DNA from: JABDPF01 sp036351575
GTDB taxonomy: Bacteria > Pseudomonadota > Gammaproteobacteria > Xanthomonadales > SZUA-36
Length of the DNA: 14,782 bases
Assembly: GCA_036351575.1 (NCBI GenBank)
Contig: JAZBPJ010000198.1
Location: 1-14,782 of the forward strand
Direction of reading: 5' to 3'
The notes below the pieces were generated by a model. It searched no databases. It saw only the letters and a program-made list of their open reading frames with translations, and was not told the origin of the DNA. How positions within the stretch are numbered: position 1 is the stretch's first letter; the number at the start of each line of letters is the position of its first letter. The translations under genes were made by a program, and so were the position numbers. Positions 7,568 through 14,782 of the stretch are shown here, in pieces.

Positions 7568-10500
7568 TCAGAAACCGACCCGGAAGTCGATGTAGTAAGA
7601 CCGTCCCATGTCGCTGTGCGCATCAGCGAAGTAACCGAAGTAACGATCGGCCAGCGGGGCCCGCTCGTTGGTCAGGTTACGCACGCCCAGGCGGATCCGG
7701 TTGCTCGCGCCCAGCATGTCGAAACGGTAGTCGACACTGGCGTTGAAGGTGCTGTGCGACGGGATGACCCACTGCGTGCCGTCGCCAAGCGTCAGCGAGC
7801 TCTGGTAGAAGTCGCTCAGGTAGAACCAGGACAGCGAAGCGCCCCAATCGTCGTAGCGCCAGCTCACACGGGCGTTCATCTTCTGCTCCTGGTTGCCGTC
7901 CCGCCGCAGCAGGTCGTCAAAACCGCGGATCGGGTAGTTCGCCGGAATGACGCCCGATTCGGAAGCATCCAGCAGCACCTGGGCGGCGCCTCCGGGCTGC
8001 TGCTCGTACTTGGTGTAGATCGAACCCTTCCAACTGAGGCTGAAGTCGCCGATTCCGGTCTCGACGTCGTAGTAGACACCGAAATCGAAGCCTTCGACGG
8101 TTCGCGTATCGAGGTTGGCGTAGCGATCCTCGACGTAATCCGCGCGACCGACGGGGCACAGCCCGACCGACTCCCAGGCGATGATTTCATCGGCATCCGG
8201 ATCAAGACGGCCAACCGCCGGGTTGCCCGAGGTGGCGCAGGCGCCCGCGTCGTCCAGGTAGAACAGCAGGTCGTACAGCAAGTGGTTTTCCTCGCCGAAC
8301 AGACCGATCGTATCCTTCTTCTCGATCTTCCAGAAGTCGATCGTCATGGTCAGCTGCGGAATGGGCGAAAGCACGACGCCGATGGACTGGTTCGTAGATT
8401 TCTCGGGATCCAGTTGTTTGCTGCCCCGGGCCCGGCGCTGCATGTTGTAGCTGCAGTCGAGGTCCGCGGCTTCTGGCGTGTCGCTGTTGTCCTGCACGTA
8501 CTGGCACAGCCAGTCGTCGTTGGTGTTCGAGCGAACGACCAGCGACTCGTTGACCGTGATCAGGTTCGGCGCGCGGAAGGCCTCGGACCAGGAACCGCGC
8601 AGCATGAACCACTCGGTCGGCGTCCAACCGAACGCGACCTTCGGCACCACGGTGCTGCCGACATCCGAGAAGTTCTCGTAACGCGCGGCCAGCTGGATAT
8701 CGAAGTTCTCGAACAGCGGGATCGCGAATTCCGTGAACAGCGAGGTCACGTTGCGGTCACCCTCGTTGTCCGCCGTCGGGCTGGAATTCAGCACGTCGGA
8801 AACGAAGGGGAAGGTCGTGCCGTCGCGGTAGGTGAACTGGATCGTACCGTCGAGGCGCGGATCCCGGTCGTCCACGAAGGACTCGTAGCGGTACTCGGCG
8901 CCGGCCAGGAAGCCGATATCGCGGCCCCACAGGTTGACGAGCGAGGGCGTGGAGAGCTTGAAGTCAATCAGCGCCAACTCCGTTTCGTTGTTGCGGTAGA
9001 CGTCGACCAGCGCCCGCTCGATATTGGTGTTGGCCGGATTCTCGTCGGCGAAGGGGTTGTAGGCCGCGGGCGTCGGATCGTAGAGCGCTTCCCACATCAG
9101 CGAGTTGGAAACCCGGTCATGCGTCACTTCGTCACGCTCGGCCTTCATGTACAGAACGGCCGTATCCCAGTCCCAGTTGTCGCCAAAAGCTCCGCGCAGG
9201 CCCTGCAGGATGCGGTAGGTCCGACCGTCGTGATCGATGACGCGCGGCACCTCGGTCCAGCGGTAGTTGTCGATCCGCATCTCCAGGCCTTCGCAGGGCA
9301 CGTCGGTACCGATGATTTCGTCCGGGAGGCGGTTGGGCGAACCGCAGGGACCCAGGGGGTTGTAGTAGTTCTCGGCCCCGATATACATGTCGAACGCGGA
9401 CAGGTTGGTCGAGGGGTGCCGCACCAGGTTGGTCTCGAACTCGTACCAGGAAAACTCGGTGTAGGCCTCGATGCCATTGTCGAACTCGTGGTTCAGGTAG
9501 AAGTAGGAGTTGAACCGTTTCAAATCGGAAACCACGTCCCGGTTGTCATTCAGGTTGTAGCGGTACGTGCCCTGGCCGTCCTCGTGACCGCAGGTCCACT
9601 GGTTGATGATGAACCCGCCTTCGCAGCGCGGGTCGCCGATCGGATAGGTTTCGAATTCGCCGGCCGAATCGGTGATATCCAGGTCAGCCAGGCCCAGCGA
9701 TGAAACGCTGCGCACGACATCGTACTGTCCCCATCCGGAGTTGGCGCTGTCGTTGCGGAAGCGCGTATCGCCGAACCACGGTGAGGTTTCTTCGATATAG
9801 CGCCGGTAATCGGAATCGGCCCATTTCTCGTCGTCCCGCGAACTGACGCGATCCCGGTCGAGCATGTAGACAAAGGCGCCGACGTGCGTGCGGCCGCCGT
9901 TGAAGGAATCGCCCCACTCGATCGTGATGCTGAGGTCGTCGCGCGGAATGTTGTCATAGGTCGTAAAGCGCGCACGGGCCGAAAAACCCTCGTAATCGTC
10001 GCGCATCACGGTATTGACCACGCCGGCCACGGCGTCGGCGCCGTAGATGGCGGACGCGCCGTCACGCAGCACTTCCACGCGCTTCAGGCCAAAGACCGGG
10101 ATCGCTGTCGCGTTGGCCGTGTTGACCGGTACGAAGCTGCCGCCGACTTCCTCGGTCTGGAAGGTCGCCGAGTTGACCACGCGGCGGCCGTTCATCAGGA
10201 CCAGCGTATTGCCGGTGCCGATATTGCGCAGGTTGAAGGCGCCAATATCGCCGCGCGCAGAGTTGACGCCGCCGGCGATGTTCTCGGCCTCGCTGAAGAA
10301 GTTCTGGCCCTGCTCGGGCATGACCTCGAGCAGTTCATCGCCGGACTCGATACCGAAGTCATCGATGTCCTGCATGCTGACAACCGAAACGGAGAGTGCG
10401 TCGTTGATCGCCGCACCCTTGATCTGGGTGCCGGTTACGATCACTTCCTCGATATCACCCGCTTCCTGCTCGGCGCCGGCCTGTTCCGTTCCCGTCTGCG

Positions 10501-10570
10501 CCACCGCCACGGGCGCGAAGAGTGCCGCCTGGATGGCCAGGGCGAGCACGTACCTGTTACATTTTTTCAT
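7568..10570 (-). CDS. TonB-dependent outer-membrane receptor, complete copy
   Basis: This is a 1000-residue receptor. The start is ATG 10570, chosen over an upstream in-frame start at 10693 because a strong Shine-Dalgarno AAGGAG (10583-10578) sits 7 nt before it and a signal peptide begins there (residues 1-24, ending AVA before Gln25). A Ton-box-like EEVIVTG lies at 41-47, then the plug domain at about 50-170 (FNLRNIGTGNTLVLMNGRR, then VLRDGASAIYGADAVAGVVN). The rest is the 22-strand barrel, with a typical late motif RLGVRNLTNERAP and a C-terminal Phe for barrel assembly. Paired Cys in putative extracellular loops (DPRC...WTC, GPCGS...VPCEG, WLC...LDC, GAC...GLC) suggest disulfides. The family imports iron chelates, cobalamin, glycans or peptides by TonB energy; the substrate is not evident. 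It lies 74 bp after the decarboxylase and is a near twin of the receptor at 12094-14782. Confidence 0.95.
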   Translation of the reverse strand: MKKCNRYVLALAIQAALFAPVAVAQTGTEQAGAEQEAGDIEEVIVTGTQIKGAAINDALSVSVVSMQDIDDFGIESGDELLEVMPEQGQNFFSEAENIAGGVNSARGDIGAFNLRNIGTGNTLVLMNGRRVVNSATFQTEEVGGSFVPVNTANATAIPVFGLKRVEVLRDGASAIYGADAVAGVVNTVMRDDYEGFSARARFTTYDNIPRDDLSITIEWGDSFNGGRTHVGAFVYMLDRDRVSSRDDEKWADSDYRRYIEETSPWFGDTRFRNDSANSGWGQYDVVRSVSSLGLADLDITDSAGEFETYPIGDPRCEGGFIINQWTCGHEDGQGTYRYNLNDNRDVVSDLKRFNSYFYLNHEFDNGIEAYTEFSWYEFETNLVRHPSTNLSAFDMYIGAENYYNPLGPCGSPNRLPDEIIGTDVPCEGLEMRIDNYRWTEVPRVIDHDGRTYRILQGLRGAFGDNWDWDTAVLYMKAERDEVTHDRVSNSLMWEALYDPTPAAYNPFADENPANTNIERALVDVYRNNETELALIDFKLSTPSLVNLWGRDIGFLAGAEYRYESFVDDRDPRLDGTIQFTYRDGTTFPFVSDVLNSSPTADNEGDRNVTSLFTEFAIPLFENFDIQLAARYENFSDVGSTVVPKVAFGWTPTEWFMLRGSWSEAFRAPNLITVNESLVVRSNTNDDWLCQYVQDNSDTPEAADLDCSYNMQRRARGSKQLDPEKSTNQSIGVVLSPIPQLTMTIDFWKIEKKDTIGLFGEENHLLYDLLFYLDDAGACATSGNPAVGRLDPDADEIIAWESVGLCPVGRADYVEDRYANLDTRTVEGFDFGVYYDVETGIGDFSLSWKGSIYTKYEQQPGGAAQVLLDASESGVIPANYPIRGFDDLLRRDGNQEQKMNARVSWRYDDWGASLSWFYLSDFYQSSLTLGDGTQWVIPSHSTFNASVDYRFDMLGASNRIRLGVRNLTNERAPLADRYFGYFADAHSDMGRSYYIDFRVGF

Positions 10571-10577
10571 TCGACTG

Positions 10578-10583
10578 CTCCTT
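10578..10583 (-). promoter_or_regulatory. Shine-Dalgarno AAGGAG that sets the receptor start
   Basis: Minus-strand AAGGAG lies 7 nt before ATG 10570. Together with the signal peptide it decides against the longer frame starting at 10693, which would overlap the decarboxylase 3' end. Confidence 0.85.
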
Positions 10584-10589
10584 GTTGTT

Positions 10590-10604
10590 GCCCGATTGCC
10601 GGGC
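10590..10604. other. Small hairpin in the receptor leader
   Basis: GCCCG-N5-CGGGC is a 5-bp stem placed 6 nt upstream of the Shine-Dalgarno. On the minus strand no T-tract follows, so it is not a terminator there. It may be an mRNA-stabilising or processing hairpin between the decarboxylase and the receptor, or chance. Confidence 0.25.
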
Positions 10605-10644
10605 TTTTCACACTTGATTCCCCGGATACCTGCTTCAATCGGAC

Positions 10645-11928
10645 TCAACCGATCACCGCGAGCATCGCTTCCAGCGACTGCGGCTCGCGCCAACAGTCAA
10701 ACTTCACAACATCCCCCTGCTCCAGGCGCACGCCGTGAACCGGCGGCGCCGAAAGCGCGTTGTAATAGAATGGATTTGAAAAATAGTAGGCGCCCGTATC
10801 GTGCAGCACGACATGGTCGCCGGGTTCGAGCAAGGGCATTTCGACGGCGCGGCCAGCCAGGTCCCCGGCAAAACACAAGGGACCGGCGATATCCTGCGGC
10901 ACCGCCGGGCCGGCCTTGCTGCGGCCGCTTGCGTCATAAGCCGAAATGCGGATTTTCCAGTGTTCCGGCATGAACACCGTGCGTGTCGCCACCTGGCCAC
11001 CGGCATGACCGGTCGCGATATGGCGCCCTCCGGATTGTTTCGTATATTCGATGCGCGATGCGATGAAGCCGTTCTTGGCGAAAATCGTCCGCCCGAACTC
11101 GGTACGCACGCGGTAGTCTCCGTTGAACAGGACCGGAACGCGCTCGCGCAGCAGCGCAGCGTAGTCGGAAAAAGTCGGTGTGACTTCCTCGCTTTCGAAA
11201 TTGACCGGCAGGCCGCCGCCGATGTCGATGACCTCTACCTGGCGACGCCCCGCGGCCTTGTTGATGTCCTCCGCCAGCGCCGCCGTTTTGCCAACGCCCG
11301 CCGCCATCATCTCCAGGCTGCAGCCCTGCGAGCCCACGTGGACATGGACCGAGTTCAACCAGCGGTTCTCTCTGTAACAGGCGATCAGGGCCTCGCGGTT
11401 GCCCGGGTCGTCCAGTGCGACACCAAACTTGGACGAAGCGGTCGCCGTGCTCATCGCGTCGATGGCGCCGGTACCGACCTGGGGATTGATCCGGAAACCG
11501 ATGTCCATGCCGCCCGTGCCGGCCGCAGCCCGCTCGCGAACACGTTCGAACTCCTGGAAGTTGTCGATGTTGAGGTGGACACCGGCTTCGAAAACGCGGT
11601 CCAGCACTTCGCCTGTCTTGGCCGGTTCGTCGAACACGATCTGTTCCGCTGCGAAACCGGCACGCAAGGCCTGTTCGAGCTCACCGGGGCTGGCCACCTC
11701 GCAGCCCATACCGCAACGACGCACCAATTCCAGCGCACGCCGCATTGAATTCGCCTTGGCGGCGAACATGTGTTCGAAATGAGAGGGGAATGCCCTGACC
11801 AGCTCGCTGACCGTCTTTTCGACGGCCGTTTCCACGACGAAACCGGCCATCGGCGAGCCTTCTCCGATCAGGCCATTGGAGATTGCGGCATGGAGGATGT
11901 GCTCATGGAAACCGGGCTCCATCGGCAT
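10645..11928 (-). CDS. Fold-type III PLP-dependent decarboxylase (Orn/DAP/Arg decarboxylase family 2)
   Basis: This is a 427-residue enzyme from ATG 11928. A TTG at 11946 would add six residues, the frame is open back to 11976, and no Shine-Dalgarno is evident for any start. An alanine-racemase-like barrel carries the PLP Lys58 in FAAKANSM, HVGSQG (197-202), the glycine loop IDIGGGLP (235-242) and EFGR (277-280, usually EPGR). The second domain supplies GPLCFAGD with catalytic Cys352 and Asp356, and TGAYY (378-382) with the PLP-facing Tyr. The family decarboxylates amino acids such as diaminopimelate, ornithine, lysine or arginine, or siderophore intermediates (PvsE, SbnH). In diaminopimelate decarboxylases the Cys is normally followed by Glu (CESGD), which contacts the distal amino group; here it is Phe, arguing against that substrate. 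It sits between two near-identical receptors, suggesting a role linked to what they import. The substrate is unknown. Confidence 0.88.
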   Translation of the reverse strand: MPMEPGFHEHILHAAISNGLIGEGSPMAGFVVETAVEKTVSELVRAFPSHFEHMFAAKANSMRRALELVRRCGMGCEVASPGELEQALRAGFAAEQIVFDEPAKTGEVLDRVFEAGVHLNIDNFQEFERVRERAAAGTGGMDIGFRINPQVGTGAIDAMSTATASSKFGVALDDPGNREALIACYRENRWLNSVHVHVGSQGCSLEMMAAGVGKTAALAEDINKAAGRRQVEVIDIGGGLPVNFESEEVTPTFSDYAALLRERVPVLFNGDYRVRTEFGRTIFAKNGFIASRIEYTKQSGGRHIATGHAGGQVATRTVFMPEHWKIRISAYDASGRSKAGPAVPQDIAGPLCFAGDLAGRAVEMPLLEPGDHVVLHDTGAYYFSNPFYYNALSAPPVHGVRLEQGDVVKFDCWREPQSLEAMLAVIG

Positions 11929-11965
11929 ATCGTAGCCGATAGACAAGGCAATAGAAACCGTTGCC

Positions 11966-11981
11966 GGTGATCGGGGTCACC
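11966..11981. other. Short dyad before the decarboxylase
   Basis: ggtga-N6-tcacc is a perfect 5+5 inverted repeat about 40 bp upstream of the proposed decarboxylase start. It could be a regulator-binding site, but it is short and GC-rich and may be chance. Confidence 0.2.
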
Positions 11982-12012
11982 AGCGGCGGAACGGGACGTT
12001 GCCCGTCGATAG

Positions 12013-12042
12013 GGCGGGGCCTTGCCTGTCGCCGGCCCCGCC
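12013..12042 (-). terminator. GC-rich hairpin after the first receptor
   Basis: A perfect 9-bp stem GGCGGGGCC / GGCCCCGCC with a 12-nt loop lies about 50 nt past the receptor stop at 12094. No T-tract follows in the gene direction (CTATCGA comes next); a short TTTT appears only on the plus-strand side. It may be a weak terminator, a pausing or processing site, or a 3'-end stabiliser that lowers decarboxylase expression relative to the receptor upstream. Confidence 0.4.
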
Positions 12043-12093
12043 GTTTTCAGGGACTCGATCCGGCCTGAACCCGGTATCAAGTCCGCTTTCTGT

Positions 12094-14782
12094 TTACCAG
12101 ACCAGGCGCAGATCCACGTAGTAAGACCGGCCCAGGTCGCTGTGCGCGTCCGAGAAATAACCGAAGTAGCGGTCGGCCAGCGGAGCCCGTTCGTTGGTCA
12201 GGTTGCGTGCGCCCAGCCGGACCCGGTTGCGCGCGCCCAGCAGGTCGAAACTGTAGTCGACGCTGGCGTTGAAGGTGCTGTGCGACGGGATTTCCCAGAG
12301 CGTGCCGTCGGCAAGCGTCAGCGAACTCTGATAGAAATCGCTCAGGTAGAACCAGGACAGCGAAGCGCCCCAGGCGTCGTAGCGCCAGTTGACCCGGGCG
12401 TTCATCTTCTGTTCCTGGTTGCCGTCCCGCCGCAGCAGGTCATCGAATCCGCGCACCGGGTAATTGGGCGGAATCACGCCCGCCTCCGAAGCGTCCAGCA
12501 GCAATTGCGCCGCACCGCCCGGCTGCTGTTCGTACTTGGTGTAGATCGAACCCTGCCAGCTGAGATTGAAATCGCCGATTCCGGTCTCGACGTCATAGTA
12601 AACACCGAAGTCAAAACCTTCCACGAGTCGCGTATCGAGATTGGCGTACTGGTCCTCGATGAAGTCGGCGCGGCCGGCCGGGCACAAACCGACCGACTCG
12701 AAGGCGATGACCTCGTCGTTGTCCGGATCGATTCGCCCCACCGCCGGGTTGCCCGATGTCGCACAGGAGCCCGCGTCGTCCAGGTAGAAAAGCAGGTCCA
12801 GCAGCGTGTGGTTTTCCTCACCAAACAGGCCGATGGTGTCTTTCTTCTCGATTCTCCAGAAGTCGATCGTCATGGTCAGCTGCGGAATCGGTGTCAGCAC
12901 GACGCCGAGCGACATGTTGGTGGACTTCTCGGGATCGAGGTCTTTGCTGCCCCGCGCGCGCCGCTGCATGCTGTAGCTGCAGTCGAGGTCCGCGGCTTCC
13001 GGCGTGTCGCTGTTGTCCTGCACGTAGCGGCACAGCCAGTCGTCGTTGGTATTGTTGCGAACGACCAGGGATTCGTTGACCGTGATCAGGTTCGGTGCGC
13101 GGAAAGCCTCGGACCAGGAGCCGCGCAGCATGAACCACTCGGTCGGCGTCCAGCCGAACGCGGCCTTCGGCACCACGGTGCTGCCGACATCCGAGAAATT
13201 CTCGTAACGCGCCGCCAGCTGGACATCGAAGTTCTCGAATACCGGGATGGCGAACTCGGTAAAGAACGAGGTGACGCTGCGATCACCCCTGTTGTCGGCC
13301 GTCGGGCTCGAGTTCAGCACGTCGGAGACGAAGGGGAAGGTTGTGCCGTCATAGTGTGTATAAACGATCGTGCCGTCCAGGCGCGGATCCCTGTCATCGA
13401 CGAAGGATTCCTGTCGATATTCGGCGCCGGCCAGGAAGCCGATATCACGGCCCCACAGGTTGACGAGTGACGGGGTGGACAGCTTGAAGTCGATCAGTTT
13501 CAGGTCGGCCTCGTTGTTGCGGTAGACATCGATCAGCGCGCGGCCGATGTTGGTGTTGGCCGGGTTGTCGTCTGCAAAGGGGTTGTAGGCGGCGGGTGTC
13601 GGGTCAGCCAGCGCCTCCATCATCAGCGAATTGGACACGCGGTTGCGCGTCACCTCGTCGCGCTCTTCCTTGTTGTAAAGGATGGCGGTGTCCCAGTCCC
13701 AGTTGTCGCCGAACGTGCCGCGCAAGCCCTGCAGGATGCGGTAGGCCTTGCCATCATGATCGACGAAGCGCGGCACCTCCCCCCATCGATAGTTGTCGAT
13801 TCGCATCTCCAGGCCTTCGCAGGGCACGTCGGTGCCGATGATCTCGTCCGGCAGCCGGTTGGGCGAACCGCAGGGGCCGAAGGGATTGTAGTAATTGTCC
13901 GCTGCGACGAACATGTTGAGGCCGGCAAGCACGGTCGATGGATGGCGGATCAGGTTGCTTTCGAATTCGTACCACGAGAATTCCGTGTAGGCCTCGATGC
14001 CGTTGTCGAACTCGTGGTTCAGGTAAAAATAGGAGTTGAAGCGCTTGAGGTCGGAAACCACGTCGCGGTTGTCGTTCAGGTTGTAGCGGTACGTGCCCTG
14101 CCCGTCCTCGTGACCGCAGGTCCACTGGTTGATGACATAGCCTCCCTCGCAGCGCGGGTCGCCGATCGGATAGGTTTCGAATTCACCGGCCGAATCGGTA
14201 ATATCCAGGTCGCTCAGGCCCAGCGAGGAAACGCTGCGCACGATGTCGTACTGCCCCCAGTTGGAGTTGGCGCTGTCGTTGCGAAACGCCGCATCGCCGA
14301 ACCACGGTGAGGTTTCTTCGATGTAGCGCCGGTAATCGGAATCGGCCCATTTCTCGTCGTCCCGTGAACTGACCCGGTCACGATCATAGAAATAAACGAA
14401 GGCGCCCACGTGCGTCCGGCCGCCGTTGAACGAATCGCCCCACTCGATCGTGACGCTGGCGTCATCACGCGGAATGTTGTCGTAGTTCGTGTAGCGCGCG
14501 CGGACGGACAGCCCCTCATAATCGTCCTTCATGACGGTGTTGACCACGCCGGCCACCGCATCTGCGCCGTAAATGGCGGATGCACCGTCACGCAGCACTT
14601 CGAGTCGTTTCAGTCCGAACACCGGGATGGACTGCGCGTTGGCCGTGTTGACCGGAACGAAAGAGCCGCCGACCTCCTCGGTCTGGAACGTGGCGGAATT
14701 GACCACGCGCCGGCCGTTGACCAGGACCAGCGTGTTGCCGGTGCCGATGTTGCGCAGGTTGAATGCGCCGATGTCGCCGCGC
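12094..14782 (-). CDS. TonB-dependent outer-membrane receptor, 5'-truncated second copy
   Basis: This is the C-terminal ~895 residues of a receptor; the frame runs off the right edge, so the signal peptide, Ton box and first part of the plug are missing. A GTG at 14706 (Val of GRRVVNS) is not the true start. It aligns without gaps to the receptor at 7568-10570 at a constant offset of 4526 bp, with about 105 substitutions by hand count (about 88 % identity). All loop Cys residues are kept (DPRC...WTC, GPCGS...VPCEG, WLC...LDC, GSC...GLC). The chain ends LRLVW, with Trp as the barrel-terminal residue instead of Phe. Differences are mostly conservative, with clusters in two putative loop regions. 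It probably heads the cassette and imports a related but not identical ligand. Confidence 0.95.
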   Translation of the reverse strand, partial: RGDIGAFNLRNIGTGNTLVLVNGRRVVNSATFQTEEVGGSFVPVNTANAQSIPVFGLKRLEVLRDGASAIYGADAVAGVVNTVMKDDYEGLSVRARYTNYDNIPRDDASVTIEWGDSFNGGRTHVGAFVYFYDRDRVSSRDDEKWADSDYRRYIEETSPWFGDAAFRNDSANSNWGQYDIVRSVSSLGLSDLDITDSAGEFETYPIGDPRCEGGYVINQWTCGHEDGQGTYRYNLNDNRDVVSDLKRFNSYFYLNHEFDNGIEAYTEFSWYEFESNLIRHPSTVLAGLNMFVAADNYYNPFGPCGSPNRLPDEIIGTDVPCEGLEMRIDNYRWGEVPRFVDHDGKAYRILQGLRGTFGDNWDWDTAILYNKEERDEVTRNRVSNSLMMEALADPTPAAYNPFADDNPANTNIGRALIDVYRNNEADLKLIDFKLSTPSLVNLWGRDIGFLAGAEYRQESFVDDRDPRLDGTIVYTHYDGTTFPFVSDVLNSSPTADNRGDRSVTSFFTEFAIPVFENFDVQLAARYENFSDVGSTVVPKAAFGWTPTEWFMLRGSWSEAFRAPNLITVNESLVVRNNTNDDWLCRYVQDNSDTPEAADLDCSYSMQRRARGSKDLDPEKSTNMSLGVVLTPIPQLTMTIDFWRIEKKDTIGLFGEENHTLLDLLFYLDDAGSCATSGNPAVGRIDPDNDEVIAFESVGLCPAGRADFIEDQYANLDTRLVEGFDFGVYYDVETGIGDFNLSWQGSIYTKYEQQPGGAAQLLLDASEAGVIPPNYPVRGFDDLLRRDGNQEQKMNARVNWRYDAWGASLSWFYLSDFYQSSLTLADGTLWEIPSHSTFNASVDYSFDLLGARNRVRLGARNLTNERAPLADRYFGYFSDAHSDLGRSYYVDLRLVW

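Noticed and set aside
5941..7623. 560-codon minus-strand frame covering the whole transporter, longer than the transporter itself
   Set aside because: Translation is Arg/Gly/His-rich with no membrane segments, whereas the 6039-7499 frame has both SNT-type motifs and full membrane topology. It also runs through the terminator and the inverted repeat.
7616..9703. Long plus-strand open frame (695 codons) antisense to the complete receptor, with a related one at 12022-13470 opposite the second receptor
   Set aside because: The predicted proteins are rich in Val, Arg, Gly, Gln and His with no recognisable domain. They mirror the codon bias of the receptor on the other strand, and the similarity of the two frames follows from the receptors being paralogs.
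10571..10693. N-terminal extension of 41 residues on the complete receptor
   Set aside because: It would overlap the decarboxylase end and place the signal peptide internally; ATG 10570 has a strong Shine-Dalgarno and starts the signal peptide.
1..14782. tRNA, rRNA, CRISPR array, riboswitch, integrase or transposase
   Set aside because: Looked for by eye on both strands; no cloverleaf, regularly spaced repeats, known aptamer core or recombinase motif was recognised.

Overview
The window is GC-rich, and every gene I can support lies on the minus strand, so transcription runs from high to low coordinates. Several things point to a Gram-negative, high-GC gammaproteobacterium, probably aerobic and perhaps marine. 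These are two large TonB-dependent outer-membrane receptors, a lipobox lipoprotein paired with an FtsX-type ABC transporter, and a signal-peptide-bearing nickel superoxide dismutase. The taxonomic placement is inference from gene content and composition; there is no rRNA marker.

Layout in order of transcription. (1) 14782-7568 is a receptor / enzyme / receptor cassette. It has a 5'-truncated TonB-dependent receptor (stop at 12094), a fold-type III PLP-dependent decarboxylase (10645-11928), and a second, complete TonB-dependent receptor (7568-10570) that is about 88 % identical to the first by hand count, with no gap over about 895 residues. A GC-rich hairpin separates the first receptor from the decarboxylase, and a strong intrinsic terminator (7517-7547) closes the cassette. 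(2) 7499-6039 is a SLC13/DASS-type carboxylate transporter whose Shine-Dalgarno abuts that terminator. (3) 6018-5951 is a 17-bp perfect inverted repeat, REP/MITE-like, between the transporter and the next gene. (4) 5926-4886 is a membrane-anchored serine hydrolase of the beta-lactamase/class C superfamily. (5) 4817-4365 is a Ni superoxide dismutase that carries its own Sec signal peptide. (6) 4265 down to the left edge is a tightly coupled operon: ABC ATPase, 10-TM FtsX-like permease, and an AttH/CrtC-type lipocalin-like lipoprotein that runs off the window.

How the parts may work together. The receptor pair and decarboxylase look like an uptake-and-processing module: TonB-driven import of an unidentified substrate, with a cytoplasmic decarboxylase acting on an amino-acid-like compound. 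The decarboxylase lacks the Glu that follows the catalytic Cys in diaminopimelate decarboxylases, so a plain lysine-biosynthesis role is doubtful. The ABC operon resembles YbbAP/AttEFGH-type systems that work on the periplasmic side of the membrane rather than as classical importers. The Ni-SOD is predicted to be exported and to acquire its nickel-binding N-terminal His by ordinary signal-peptidase cleavage.

There are no gene-free stretches over 300 bp. The longest gaps are 12093-11929 (hairpins), 5927-6038 (the inverted repeat) and 4266-4364 (two small palindromes).
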